A stretch of DNA of 64,000 nt from contig JAWZYU010000004.1 of assembly GCA_038380435.1 (NCBI GenBank), positions 23,348,001-23,412,000 on the forward strand. The letters are read 5' to 3'. The notes under the pieces are model-generated. The model was not told the origin of the DNA, searched no databases, and saw only the letters and a list, made by a program, of their open reading frames with translations. This DNA is from Ryuthela nishihirai (Eukaryota; Arthropoda; Arachnida; Araneae; Heptathelidae). Position numbers and translations under genes: made by a program. Shown piece after piece: positions 12,103 to 22,799 of the stretch. The stretch's first letter is position 1, and the number at the start of each line of letters is the position of its first letter.

Positions 12103-12266
12103 GGGTGGCTCAGTCGGTAGTGCGCCAGGCTTGTAATTTGCAGTTCCCAGGTTCGAGTTCCAGCTGGGTCAGTGTTAAGATTTATCTCCGCAAAATTCCC
12201 CACCTTCCCACGATCAGTAGGGGACACCAGTGGGCTTTACCCATGCACATTAGAGTTGAACGTTTA
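12103..12266 (+). mobile_element. tRNA-derived SINE (family 1), internally deleted, in LINE A
   Basis: The head is intact (gtggctcagtcggtagtgcg; ggttcgagttcc), followed by agatttatctccgcaaaatt and aggggacaccagtgggctt to about 12225. It then jumps to cccatgcacattagag, a diverged form of the gtgcacgttaaag region. It occupies the place of a missing endonuclease segment of LINE A. Confidence 0.82.
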
Positions 12267-12954
12267 AAAAAAGTGCAGAGTCCTCACACATTCCAAATAC
12301 CTATGGAGAGAAAATGGTTAGTGGGATGTTTAAAGAAACTATGTTTATTGAGAGAGGGAATGCCAACAATATCAAATAGACCCCTTATCACAGGTGTGGG
12401 GTAAAGACCCGTTCCCCCACCACTAAAGACTGAAGCCATCTACACTGGAAGACTTCCTCCAATATTGCATTTGTTGATGCCAGTAGAAGCAAAAAGTCCA
12501 AGTCGATGACCTCTGCTCAGGATTATCCACCAACTGATAAATATAACCTGTGAATCTGTTCAGTTGGGGTTGTCAACCCACAAACAAGCAGAAAACAGCA
12601 GAAGATTTTCAGTCCATTGGGTTTATATGGTCAGCACCAGGACCCTGTGTGGTTGACCACTCCTCAGCTGGGTAGGAAAAAAAAGTAGCCATAGTTGTCC
12701 AGATCAGTAGCCCACACTAATCTGGCAGCCCTCCCCTTCTGTTCACTTCCACAATAGAGTATCTCTTTTGAAAGGTACTAACGGTCTGCATCATGAGAAG
12801 GCGGAGTCGGACATTAGGTGCTAGGCCTGGCCGGTTCTATTCATCATCACAGGGGATTGGTGCATAGCTCTCCTTCCAGTGACTATCTAGTTACCATTTA
12901 TTACAGTTTTAAAGAAATTTTACTTTTGTGTCCCTATAGATAAAAATTCATATA

Positions 12955-13378
12955 TTTATATTATATGTTAGCTAATCTTTGTGCAAAATTTGAAGTAGGT
13001 CATTTCCAAGATAGCAAGGAAAAAACTTTTTAGCCTATGTTATTGGTAAACATACACTTCAGGGGACTGCCTGCTGCACATGTCAGCCTTTGCAATCCTG
13101 TAAAGTGGTATGATTACCAATCTATATATATGGGTTGGGTTGTTTTACCTCTGAGAGGCACTTATTTGCAGACAATGGGCTAAATAACATTGGCAAAAGG
13201 CACATATTTTTTTTCTCGTTATCTATAAAATGACAATACTTTAAATTTTGTATAAAGGTGAGATAGGACATAATATACAGCATACACTGCTTGACAAAAT
13301 TACAAGACATAAGAACATGTCACAAATTTAAAAAGATGCATACGTACAATTTGAGCACATTATGCAAATAAATATATA
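12955..13378 (-). repeat. Foldback repeat Z, copy 2, with SINE fragment inside
   Basis: Reverse-oriented copy of Z: outer arm at 13378-13190, inverted repeat and centre at 13121-13033 (centre cagcaggcagtcccctga in complement), second arm at 13033-12970. The SINE fragment 13131-13187 separates arm from centre. Confidence 0.62.
13131..13187 (-). mobile_element. SINE family 1, 3' fragment
   Basis: About 57 bp equal to the SINE 3' end (gggttgggttgttttacctc on +, tgagaggcacttatttgcag). It sits inside the minus-strand copy of foldback repeat Z. Confidence 0.75.
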
Positions 13379-13404
13379 CTTGCATGGAAGAAATGTTCAA
13401 AATG

Positions 13405-14275
13405 TACTATGCAACCCCTACTGCTTCTGAACCAACACTGTTCATCTGGAAAACATCCTCAACTAAATGTTTAAATTTATGAAATACGTTTATACTGAGC
13501 ATTTTACCTTGGAACAGAAAGTAGACATACTCATGTAAGCACAAAAACTGTGATCACTTTTCTTAAAAATAGGAGTAATTATACCCTGAGTTAGAGATAT
13601 CCACTAGCTACTTGCCAATTGTGAGTGAATTTTCTGGTGTGGCTTGTTACTTTCAAAGCTAGGAAAAATTATTTTTAAGAAAAGATAAATTCCCTCCCTC
13701 AAGCAGCTGCTTGCCACAGAGACCCAGTATAATATACTGTGCAGAAATTCTGTGGAATACACAGAGGAGACTGTAATATACCATAGAGAATATCTGTGAG
13801 GAAGGCAAGACTTCAGCAGAAAGACAACACAAGAAAGAAAACATTCATGCCTTATCTGAAGCTCAAACCTGGGTCCCTTTGATCAGTAGCCAAGCACACT
13901 AACCACTCAGCCACTGGGACAGTAATGGTAAAGTATTTCCAGATCATTTCCTATATAACAAAAAAAAAAGATCAACTTTAACCTTTGAATGCATTATCCT
14001 TAATTTCATTGAATGTCCCTTTTAATTCATATAAAACAAGGGGAGAATATTGTCTTGTCTCTCCCACATTGGTATATTAATTTGGCTTGTAAGATTTTTC
14101 CAAATTTCACTGCCTGATTATACCTCTAGTAAAAATTCTTTGGGACACCTCTACTATAGAAGATATTCAATACTTCACTTAATCATGCGATAGCAGAATC
14201 ATCCACAGCTTTCAGCAATTCATCTATGATTTCATCTACCCATAGTGATGTGTAGCTTTAATTTTGAAGTTAATG
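13405..14275 (-). mobile_element. Divergent older RTE-like LINE relic
   Basis: Two minus-strand stretches, 13405-13640 and 14110-14275, align by eye with the RT of the main family (gcttctgaaccaacactgtt for the FRSGRG region; ctttgggacacctctactat and tttcatctaccc for the PKDFTRA and VDEI regions) but far more diverged than copies A-J. A SINE-like segment (13655-13930) lies between them. Confidence 0.5.
13655..13930 (-). mobile_element. tRNA-derived SINE, second family
   Basis: On the minus strand the head at 13925-13862 reads gtcccagtggctgagtggtt (A box) and gacccaggtttgagc (B box). The body, with gctgaagtcttgccttcct and ggcaagcagctgcttgaggg, differs from family 1. A body fragment of the same family recurs at 9085-9190. 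Confidence 0.6.
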
Positions 14276-14414
14276 CCAATATATCTCATAAGTGTACATA
14301 AATATGTGCTTAATATGGATATGCCACATAAATATGTTTATTCCTATGTTGTTGTTTTTTTATTACATATGCAGTTAATAAGTGTAAAATCTCAAAGGCT
14401 GATTTATTCAATTA

Positions 14415-16072
14415 ACATTCCCAGGATTCCCCCTAAAAAATTGGTGTACATCCAGAAACCCAGCTATTTTTTTACTATGATCAGTCAAAAAAAAAATGGA
14501 ATCCCCCCCCCCACCCAAATAACTAATGAAAGGAATTATAATGTAGGCCGGATTAATCAGAATTTAATTCTGGTTTTTCTGAAAATAAAACATTTTTCAA
14601 AAAAGAGGGCTAGTTTTATTTTAATAGGTCATTTTTAGAGTCACATAGTAAAAAAAAAGTTAGCTGGCGGTGTAAATAAAAATTTATTTAAAAAAACTAA
14701 TAGACAGAAATAATTATAATGCACATGAATAGAAAGGCTATTTATTTTTGAATAACAAAAAAATATTTACTTAAAACATGAAAATTACTACCTTTTTGTA
14801 ATTTTTTTCTTGCTATCATACTTTGAGATGTAACTGTGCTGTCATATAAACAAGTCAGCTTTAAAATTTGAAAAGAAAAACAACTGAAATTGATCATGTT
14901 ATATACCAAATTAAACAGAATTTAATTCTGAATTTTATAAAAAAAAAATTACAAGCATATTGATTTTAATAAGTTTTTTTCACTGTTGTATAGATCGGAC
15001 TATGCAATTAAGACTTAATTTTAGAGACCCCAGTCAATAGCAACAATTGGATTATATGTTAATTCAAAGGAAATTTGTTATTGAATAATGTAATATTTAC
15101 TTGAAACATGATTTTTATTTCTTTTAATGATTCTTTACAGTATGTATATTTTAAAGCATGGGCTAGTGTCATACAAGGTGATTTGGATTGCTCACATTAA
15201 TGGGATTTTCTATCCTGTTTATGAAATGGAGAAACACTTCCTTGGCTGCTCTTTTTTTTACTAAACAGTATGTTTTTTTTTCTTTGAGTAGTGAATTTTG
15301 GTCTTGGCAAAATGTTGAAAAGTTAGTGCAGCAAACCAAAAAAAAATACTGTATCATCAGAGTGGCACAACCAAGATATTGATGGGGGGGGGGGGGGGTA
15401 AAAATATTTTAAAAACATCAAATATAAACTTAAACACTCATATTTAAAAAAAATAAAATTTTGCCAAAGGGGAGGGGGTATAAGCACTTGCCGAAATTGT
15501 CCTCCCACGTGAGGACTGATTTCTGTGTCAAGGTCCGTATATCCAAGACCACATTCATTTTCCAGAAACAAAGCAAAATCCTAATTTTTTTTGCTGGAAA
15601 ACAAAGAAATAATTAAAGAGAAATTAACATATAACTTAATGTGATATTAAGTAAAATTTCCACAGGAACAAATTGTAAGTTAGCCATCTGATGTAGCATA
15701 ACTCTGAAAAATCAATAATATTTGATCAACCAAAATATTGGTAATTTTGGAAATATTGTAAATCAACACAAATGAAAACAGGTTTAATTATAAAAATGGA
15801 AATTAAATACCAACTTTAAAAAGGGAGTTTATGTCCAATATGTGGGAGGAAGTATTTGGACTTAAATCATTCATCGAAACAACTTGTCATGCAACCACTT
15901 AGCAGATGGCTCTCCCCACTTTTGCACACGTAAGCAGGCAATTAGAACACCTGCAACTTCCTCTCCCATGACACCGTGCATTGCAGTCTTCAAGAATTTT
16001 TTTTGTTTTTTTGTTATAGTTTCGATTTGAGCATAAGAATGATGCATAAAATGCTGGGATAAATGACCAACC
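14415..16072 (+). repeat. Interspersed repeat X, copy a, 5' part
   Basis: Long AT-rich non-coding repeat. Matches 51838-54240 (copy b) and, in reverse, 63308-62020 (copy c): shared text includes ttggtgtacatccagaaacc, caatgaatag-type stretches, gtggcacaaccaagatattg followed by a G run, and ccatctgatgtagcataact. Continues at 19541 after LINE B. Class unknown. Confidence 0.75.
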
Positions 16073-19000
16073 CTGCCTTCTCGGGATGCAGACCGTTAGT
16101 ACCTTTCAAAAGAGATACTCTCTTGTGGAAGTGAACGGAAGGGGAGGGCTGCCAGATTAGTGTGGGCTACTGATCTGGATAACTATGGCTACTTTTTTTT
16201 TCTACCCAGCTGAGGAGTGGTCAACCACACAGGGTCCTGGTGCTGACCATATAAACTTACTGGACGACTGAAATAAAGCTCTGAGCTTGATTATGGATCC
16301 TGAATTTGCTGAACTGGTGGGCTTCTGTGGAGGGAAAATCTTCCGCTATGTTTTCTGTTGTTTGTGGGTTGACAGCCCCAAGTGAATAGATTCACAGGAT
16401 ATGTTTATCAGCTGGTGGATAATCCTGAGCAGAGGTCATCGCAGGCACCTGAACTCTTTGCTTCTATTGGCATCGTCAAATTCTACATTGGAGGAAGTCT
16501 TCCAGTGTAGATGGCTTCAGTCTTTAGTGGTGGGGGAATGGGTCTTTACCCCACATCTGCAATAAGGGGTCTGTTTGATATTGTCGGCATTCCCTCTCTC
16601 AATAAACATAGTTTCTTTAAACATCCCACTAACCATTTTCTCTCCATAGGTATTTGGAATGTGTGAGGACTCTGCACAGAACTTATTCTCTTGATGACCT
16701 CACACAAGAATTCCACCGTTATAATTTAGATATTCTTGGCTTGCAAGAGACCAGATGGACAGATAAAGGTCAGATTCATAAAAATAAACTTAAATTTCTC
16801 TTTTCAGGGAGGGAAGACAATAAACATCACCAAGGCGTGGGTCTGCTTCTCAGCAGACACGTTAGTGATGCTCTTCTAGGATATGAGTGCATTAATGAAA
16901 GGTTTCTTACAGCAAAATTTCAGACAAGCATTAAAGACTTGAATGTTATCTGCTGTTATGCCCCCACTGAGGAGCCAATGAGGATGAGAAGGATAAGTTT
17001 TACGGACAACTTCAGGATATTTTTAATTCTGTCAAGAAAGGAGATATTACCCTTGTTCTAGGTGACTTCAATGCCAAAGTTGGTACTGACTGACTTTTGG
17101 GGAGGAGTGATAGGCCCTTTTGGTATTGGTAGCTGCAATGGCAATGGGCAACGTCTCCAACAGGTAAGTAAACTCAATGGATTCAGAATAACTAACACTT
17201 ATTACAAACACCGCGACATACATAAGTACACATGGGTTTCACCCTCACCCGATGGGCTGCATAAGAATATGATTGATTATATATGAATTAACAGCAAATG
17301 GGCTAGGTCTGTTAAGAATACCAGGTCATATAGGGGAGCTGAAATTGGATCTGACCATTACCTTGTTAAAAGTTTCTTGCAACTTAAACTTAGAAAGTGT
17401 TATGCTAGGGTTAAAAAATTTACCTTTAATACTGAAGCTCTGAAAGACCAAGTTATAGCTAAATGATAGGTTACTTAGTCATTATGACAGTCATGGTTTG
17501 CTTACTACTGAAGTTGAGGAAGAATGTGACCATTTTAAATAGGCTTTTTTGGAAACTAACAATACTGTTATAGGAAAAAAGAAGCAGAGGAGGCAGAATT
17601 ATCTGAGTGATATGGCACTTGAGCTTATTTCAGAAAGAAAGAACTGCAGGAATGTCCTTAATCAATACCCTTTTAGTCCTAATAGAAAGCATTACAGAGA
17701 GTTTAATGAACATGTAAAGGATCGGTTAGCTGCTGCTAAGAATCTTTGGCTTGATGGCTTGGCTGACAAAGCCGAGGAAGCAGTTAGACAGCACAACAGC
17801 AGAGAGCTATACCAGATAGTTAATGTTTTGTGTGGTAGAAAACAGACAGGTATACAGGGATTGAAGGATATTGAAGGTGAGGATTCTGTCATGGCTTGGT
17901 GGGCTAAGCATTTCAGTGATGTTCTAAACAATGTGGTTAGTTCTACTTCCATTGTTTGCAATGATGATAGATGCACTGATGGCTTTAATGTTGGCCCTAC
18001 AACACTATCTGAAGTTATTTTGGCTATTTCTAAACTTAAACTTCATAAAACTCCAGGGATAGATGGAATTACAATAGAAATGCTTAGAGCTGGGAATATT
18101 TCAGTTACCACTTGGATGACTGAAAATTTGGATATTTTTTATGATAAACGCATGGTTTCTAAGGATTTTACCAGAGCTATTATTATCTTCCCTATTTTCA
18201 AAAAAGGTTATCGCAGTTCTTGTGTTAACTATAGGGGTATCAGCCTACTCTTCTGTTTCAGGTAAAGTTCTTTGCATGATTGTGCTTAATAGAATTAAGA
18301 ATCTGGTTGACATGCAATTGTGTGATGAACAATGTGGATTCAGAAGTGGTAGGGGATGTGTGGATCAGATATTTTCACTTAGGCAGGTTCTTGAGAAATG
18401 TTTAGAGTTTCAGAAACCTTTGGTTGCTAGCTTTGTTGGTTTCAGAAAGGCTTTTGACTCTGTTGATTTTCATAATTTGTGGTTGATTGTGAGGTCATAT
18501 GGCATACCAGACAAGTTAGTTAACATAATGAAAGCTCTCTGTAATAACACTGAGTTGTATGTGAGAGTTGATAAGGCTTATAGCAATTGATTTAGCATTA
18601 CTTCTGGTGTTCGACAAGGGTGCATTTTGTCTCCTTTTCTCTTTAGTTTGGTTGTTGATTATGTTATGCGAAATTCACTTCAAGGGAAAGATTTTGTCTT
18701 AAATGGGCTGAAGATACTAAAATTTCTGATTTAGATTATGCTGATGATTTAGCCCTTTCAGCAGATGGTGTTGATGAGATTAACTCCTTCATTAGGGCTA
18801 TTGATGAAACTGGTAGTAGAGTAGGTTTGGTTATCAATAGAGAGAAAACTAAAGTGATGAAAATTGGTCAGGCAGGCTGTGATTCAGTTAATCTGAATGG
18901 TTGCAGTCTTGAGCAGGTGTCACAGTTTAATTATCTTGGAAGCTATGTAACAGATACTGGTGATGTGTGGCACGAGATTAACAGATGAATAGAGATTGCT

Positions 19001-19540
19001 GCTGGGACTTTTAATAATCTGTGGAGAGTGTGGAGAAATAGGCGTATACACCTAAAGACTAAAATTAAACTGTATAATAGTTTGGTTCTTTCTAGGGTTA
19101 GTTATGGTAGTGAAACTTGGGCACTTTGTAAACACTATAACAGGAAACTAGATGCTTTTGATTCTAGATGCTTATGCAGTATCTTGGGCATTAGGTGGTT
19201 CAATTTTGTAACTAATGATGAGGTTAGGCAAAGGAGTTGGCAACCTTCTTTAAGCAGTATATTGTGCAGAGAGAGACTCCGCTGGTTTGGCCATGTTGCC
19301 CGTATGGATAATTATAGATTGGCGAATAGGGTTATGAAATAGTGCCTAAAGGCCTCAGAATGAGGGGGAGACCTAGGATGAGAGGTGGGCAGACAATGTC
19401 AAACAGGTCCTTATTGTAATTGGTGTGCAGTGCCAGATGCAGCAAATGTAGCTGAGGACAGACTTGCTTGGAGAACTAAATTGTATGACTGATTGGACCT
19501 CCGTAGCCCATGACTGCTTGAGGATGATGATGATGACGAA
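16073..19540 (+). mobile_element. RTE-like LINE copy B
   Basis: Near full-length + strand copy. The 5' region (16073-16650) is non-coding; the endonuclease starts near 16654 with LGLQETRW (catalytic Glu) and continues to SPDGLHKNMIDYI near 17280, after a frameshift at about 16975. GSDHYLVKS of the endonuclease C-terminus is at about 17350. RT motifs follow: KTPGIDGITIEML (18050), GFRSGRGCVDQIFSLR (18340), FRKAFDSVD (18450), GVRQGCILSPFLFSLVVDYV (18610), YADD (18737-18748) and LGIRWFNFVTNDEV (19180). The element ends in gatgatgatgatga. It is inserted into repeat X, whose halves lie at 14415-16072 and 19541-19812. Disabled by stops and frameshifts. Confidence 0.93.
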
Positions 19541-19812
19541 ATAAAGGCAGAAAAGAGTGTGAAACGGGGTAAAAAAAATAGCAGTGCATATGTAACTACT
19601 TCCAAAATCTGCCGTTTTCAAAAATCACAGTTTTTGTTAATTTTCAGGAGATTTTTGAAACTTTAAAGAAAAATTTGTTGATAATAGTTCAAATCAAACT
19701 TGTGAGCTTAAATCAGGGGTTGCTTCAGCAAAGCAAAGCAGTAACAAACAAATTGGCTATACCTTATAGCACTTCTAAGAAATGGTAATCAGATGACTTT
19801 AACAAATTATAG
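19541..19812 (+). repeat. Repeat X, copy a, 3' part (after LINE B)
   Basis: Matches 54293-54585 of copy b (gcagaaaagagtgtgaaac, gttgataatagttcaaatca, gcttctaagaaatgg-type text). Together with 14415-16072 it shows LINE B inserted in an existing X. Confidence 0.78.
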
Positions 19813-20034
19813 TATTGTACACTGGTTTCCATAAATTAAGGAAAACTCAGAAAAATTATGATAAACAAAAAACTATATGAATGATTTTAATGAAATTTGA
19901 CGAAAACATGAATTACAATTCAGAATGGCATAAAATATTTTACACCAGAAACATTTTTTCATAAAAATCTTGATCTGAACAGGTTGGTAATAAGCTTTTC
20001 AAGATCAAGCCCATTTCCAAACCATGGCAGTCTT

Positions 20035-20545
20035 GTTTTCACAGGAATCGCAAGGAGGAAATTGTACTTTCTCAGCTCCACTTAGCTCGTTTGTATATTA
20101 CACGTTCTTTTCTTCTTCAGTCGGACGACGAACCTAAGTGCGAGTTTTGTGACACCATTTTAACCATTAAGCATATTTTAATCACTTTTTCAGCTTTTAA
20201 CCCTGAACGTCGATTTTTACTTTAGCTTTCATGATTTTATGTTCGAGCCCCTTACACTCAGACATCTTTTATCTGATGATTCTTTTTTACCTGCTGCCTT
20301 TGCTTTTATACGTTATACAGGGTTTTTTACTCACCTATGATATTTTTACATTATATTCTAGATTTTATTCTTGTTTCTAATTTTATATGGGTCCTATACA
20401 CCCATTGTTGTTGTTTCATACAAAGTTTTGTGCCTCTTTTAACTTTGGTTGCAGGTTGAAGAACTTTTATCTGTTTATGTACTTTTGTTTGGCGCAATAT
20501 AGCCCTAGCGGCTCTTGTGCCATTAAATCTCATTCAACCAAACAA
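20035..20545 (+). mobile_element. Jockey/I-type LINE 3' end, degraded
   Basis: The + strand encodes RKEEIVLSQLHLARLYITRS, FLLQSDDEPKCEFCDTILTI and KHILITFSAFNPERRFLL at about 20050-20220, the C-terminal Cys/His region of Jockey/I-type ORF2. The 3' end reads agccctagcggctcttgtgc followed by cattaaatctcattcaacc, a common LINE terminus. No RT portion is present, so it is a 5'-truncated copy. Confidence 0.68.
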
Positions 20546-20756
20546 CCATTCCTTGAGAGCTTCAGGTTCTTAAAAAAACTTTTCCTCCAACTTTGGTTGA
20601 AATGCGTGGAGGAAAGAAATTAAAAGTTTGAATTTACTGTATTATTTATTTTTGGGTCTTTTTTCGTTACTGCGGATCAGCGGTGAATTGTTTACAATTT
20701 TGTTATTCAGGCTTTGATCAGTAAAAAGGACAAAGTGGTTGTCATTTATTGTTGTT

Positions 20757-20878
20757 TCCTCCTCATAGCAATGAGACACAGAGGTCCAACCAGATCATGA
20801 AATTTAGTTTTCCAAGCATATCCACTGCATCTGGCCCACTGTACACCAATTCTAACAAGGTCCTGTTTGACATTGTCA
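20757..20878 (-). mobile_element. RTE-like LINE 3'-end fragment, inverted against copy C
   Basis: About 120 bp matching the last part of the LINE family in reverse orientation (agaggtccaaccagatcatg, caaggtcctgtttgacattg). It stops abruptly at 20878 and the 5' end of copy C starts at 20880 on the other strand. Confidence 0.8.
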
Positions 20879-20879
20879 C

Positions 20880-21778
20880 TAATCCCATGTGATGATGAAT
20901 AGAACTGGCCAGGCCTAGCACCTAATGTCTGACCCTGCCTTCTTGTGATGCAGACCTTTAGTACCTTTCAAAAGAGATACTCTCTTGTGGAAGTAAACGG
21001 AAGGGGAGGGCTGCCAGATTACTGTGGGCTACTGATCTGGATAACTATGGCTACTTTTTTTTTCTACCCAGCTGAGGAGTGGTCAACCACACAGGGTCCT
21101 GGTGCTGACCATATAAACCCACTGGACTGGACAGATATATGGCTCTGAGCTTGATTATGAATCCTGATTTTGCTGCACTTGTGGGCTTCTGTGGAGGGAA
21201 AATCTTCCGCTGTGTTTTCTGTTTGTTTGTGGGTTGACAGCCCCAAGTGAATAGATTCACAGGTTATATTTATCAGCTGGTGGATAATCCTGAGCAGAGG
21301 TCATCGCTGGCACCTGGACTTTTTGCTTCTACTGGCATCGTCAAATGCAACATTAGAGGAAGTTTTCCAGTGTAGATGGCTTCAGTCTTTAGTGGTGGGG
21401 GAATGGGTCTTTACCCCACATCTGCAATAAGGGGTCTGTTTGATATTGTCGGCATTCCCTCTCTCAATAAACATAGTTTCTTTAAACATCCCACTAACCA
21501 TTTTCTCTCCATAGGTATTTGGAATGTGTGAGGACTCTGCACAGAGCTTATTCTCTTGATGACCTCACACAAGAATTCCACCGTTATAATTTAGATATTC
21601 TTGGCTTGCAAGAGACCAGATGGACAGATAAAGGTCAGATTCATAAAAATAATCTTAAATTTCTCTTTTCAGGGAGGGAAAACAATAAACATCACCAAGG
21701 CGTGGGTCTGCTTCTCAGCAGACACGTTAGTGATGCTCTTCTAGGATATGAGTGCATTAATGAGAAATTTCTTACAGT
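20880..21778 (+). mobile_element. RTE-like LINE copy C, 5' part only
   Basis: Contains the family's 5' region from about its second hundred bases, then the start of the endonuclease ORF (LDILGLQETRWTDKGQIHKN at about 21585-21645, HQGVGLLLSRHVSDALLGYE to 21760). Similarity ends at 21778 and a hAT remnant begins. Loss of the 3' rather than the 5' part is not the usual LINE pattern and points to a later deletion or rearrangement. Confidence 0.9.
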
Positions 21779-21784
21779 CTGTTG

Positions 21785-22255
21785 GATGCCAAAATTTTTA
21801 GTACACACGATGGGCAAGTGCTAGAAATTTTACACTTGCTGCAACTGGAATCCATATTCTCACCATCATTAAGCAATAGCTTTAAAACATCAAAATTCAA
21901 AGCAAAAGGAAGCAATTCCAGTATTACTTGATCTTTGCTGATTTGTGGAGACAGCTTAATAATACCTTCCAATTCTTCATCTTCAAGGCCCTTCTCTGCA
22001 ATAGTTTTAAATTTTGCTGGGTCCAAGCAGGATAAATCTTTATACAACTTTTTGTGCTGTACAAAGTGTGAATCTAGTAACTGTGGACAATGTTGTACAA
22101 AGTGTGAATCTAGTAACTGGACAATGCGGTTCATTAATAGGTTAAAAACATTTACTCAAAAATCAGCTAGAGAATTTGAGAAATTTCCTTCATCTATAAG
22201 CTCATCTGACATTCTCTTCTTGTTCCTCTACCTCTTAACTGGCAATGCTGTTTCC
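21785..22255 (-). pseudogene. hAT/ZMYM-like transposase remnant
   Basis: Minus strand frames read RKKRMSDELIDEGN-like text and VNVFNLLMNRIVQLLDSHFV near 22250-22100, then KLYKDLSCLDPAKFKTI and a cysteine cluster CSKCKISSTCPSCVLKIL near 21800-21850. The order (RKxR, FxVxxFxxxxD, then a Cys-rich block before the dimerisation domain) matches hAT-like proteins related to ZMYM. A 30-bp unit is tandemly doubled (LLDSHFVQH twice, about 22062-22120). The C-terminal dimerisation domain is missing where LINE C abuts at 21778. Confidence 0.5.
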
Positions 22256-22405
22256 AAAGACTAAATTTCCAATGTTTGATTTTCATTCATATTCAACTGT
22301 GAAATCTTGTCATTATATTTATTTACAAATTCCAATGCCTTGCTGTGAACATTATCAAATTTTAGATGTGTATATATTAAATATTTCATTTGTGTTTATC
22401 AATAG

Positions 22406-22533
22406 GTTTCTCACTGATGGTCAGTTGGAAATAGTTACTGGAGGTTGGGTGATGAATGATGAAGCAACAGCACATTACTATGCAATGATTGAACAAATGG
22501 TGGAAGGACATCAGTGGCTTGAACACAACCTTG
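22406..22533 (+). CDS. MAN2A: Alpha-mannosidase II-like gene, internal exon 2 in window
   Basis: Exon encoding [20 protein letters not shown] followed by [16 protein letters not shown], a highly conserved GH38 stretch. The first base completes the Arg codon split from the exon at 8923. The acceptor is tcaatag ending at 22405 and the donor is CTTG|gttagt at 22533/22534, leaving phase 1. The exon is 128 bp and open throughout. It lies between a hAT remnant (ending about 22255) and a gag remnant (from about 22800), so the flanking intron is densely invaded while the exon is intact. The donor gttagt is weaker than the gtaag donors of the neighbouring exons. Confidence 0.95.
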
Positions 22534-22699
22534 GTTAGTTTTCTATATATAATTTTGTTATCATTAAAGATTTCTTTATTATTTATTACTGCAATATAAA
22601 ATTCATGTTAAGCAAATGAGACACCTTTATACTGAAAATGTGAACATCTCAGAACTTTTATATGACTTTTCATTTCGAAATAGACTGTATTTGTTCCTT

Positions 22700-22755
22700 T
22701 TTTTTAGCCCTTCCAGTGTCCAGGCTAAAAACAGGTTTCCATTGCTTTTATCAGC
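22700..22755 (+). repeat. Repeat X start fragment
   Basis: The text cccttccagtgtccaggcta and acaggtttccattg matches the first 45 bases of repeat X only. Confidence 0.5.
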
Positions 22756-22799
22756 ATCATTCACTCGAACTTGCTGAGTGAGTGTTTGCTCATGCTGCC

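Larger units (their letters stand above)
9466..12899 (-). mobile_element. RTE-like LINE copy A
   Basis: Near full-length minus-strand copy of the main LINE family. The 3' end (9466 on +) is an ATC microsatellite; the 5' end at about 12899 matches the start of copy I. Minus frames include the RT thumb/C-terminal region (YGSETWTLCKQDNRKLDAF-like at 9708-10229, with SSETW here), GVRQGCILSPFLFSLV at 10388-10582, EQCGFRSGRGCVDQIFSLR at 10673-10740 and the KTPGIDEITMEML block at 10794-11168. About 400 bp of the endonuclease region is missing and a truncated SINE sits at that point (12103-12266). A local tandem expansion lies at 11570-11745. Stops and frameshifts make it inactive. Confidence 0.92.

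Noticed and set aside
13862..13925. Possible tRNA gene on the minus strand
   Set aside because: tRNA-like promoter boxes are followed directly by a SINE body and the cloverleaf is incomplete.
14264..14638. 124-codon open stretch
   Set aside because: Crosses the boundary into repeat X, AT-rich, no domain text; chance ORF.
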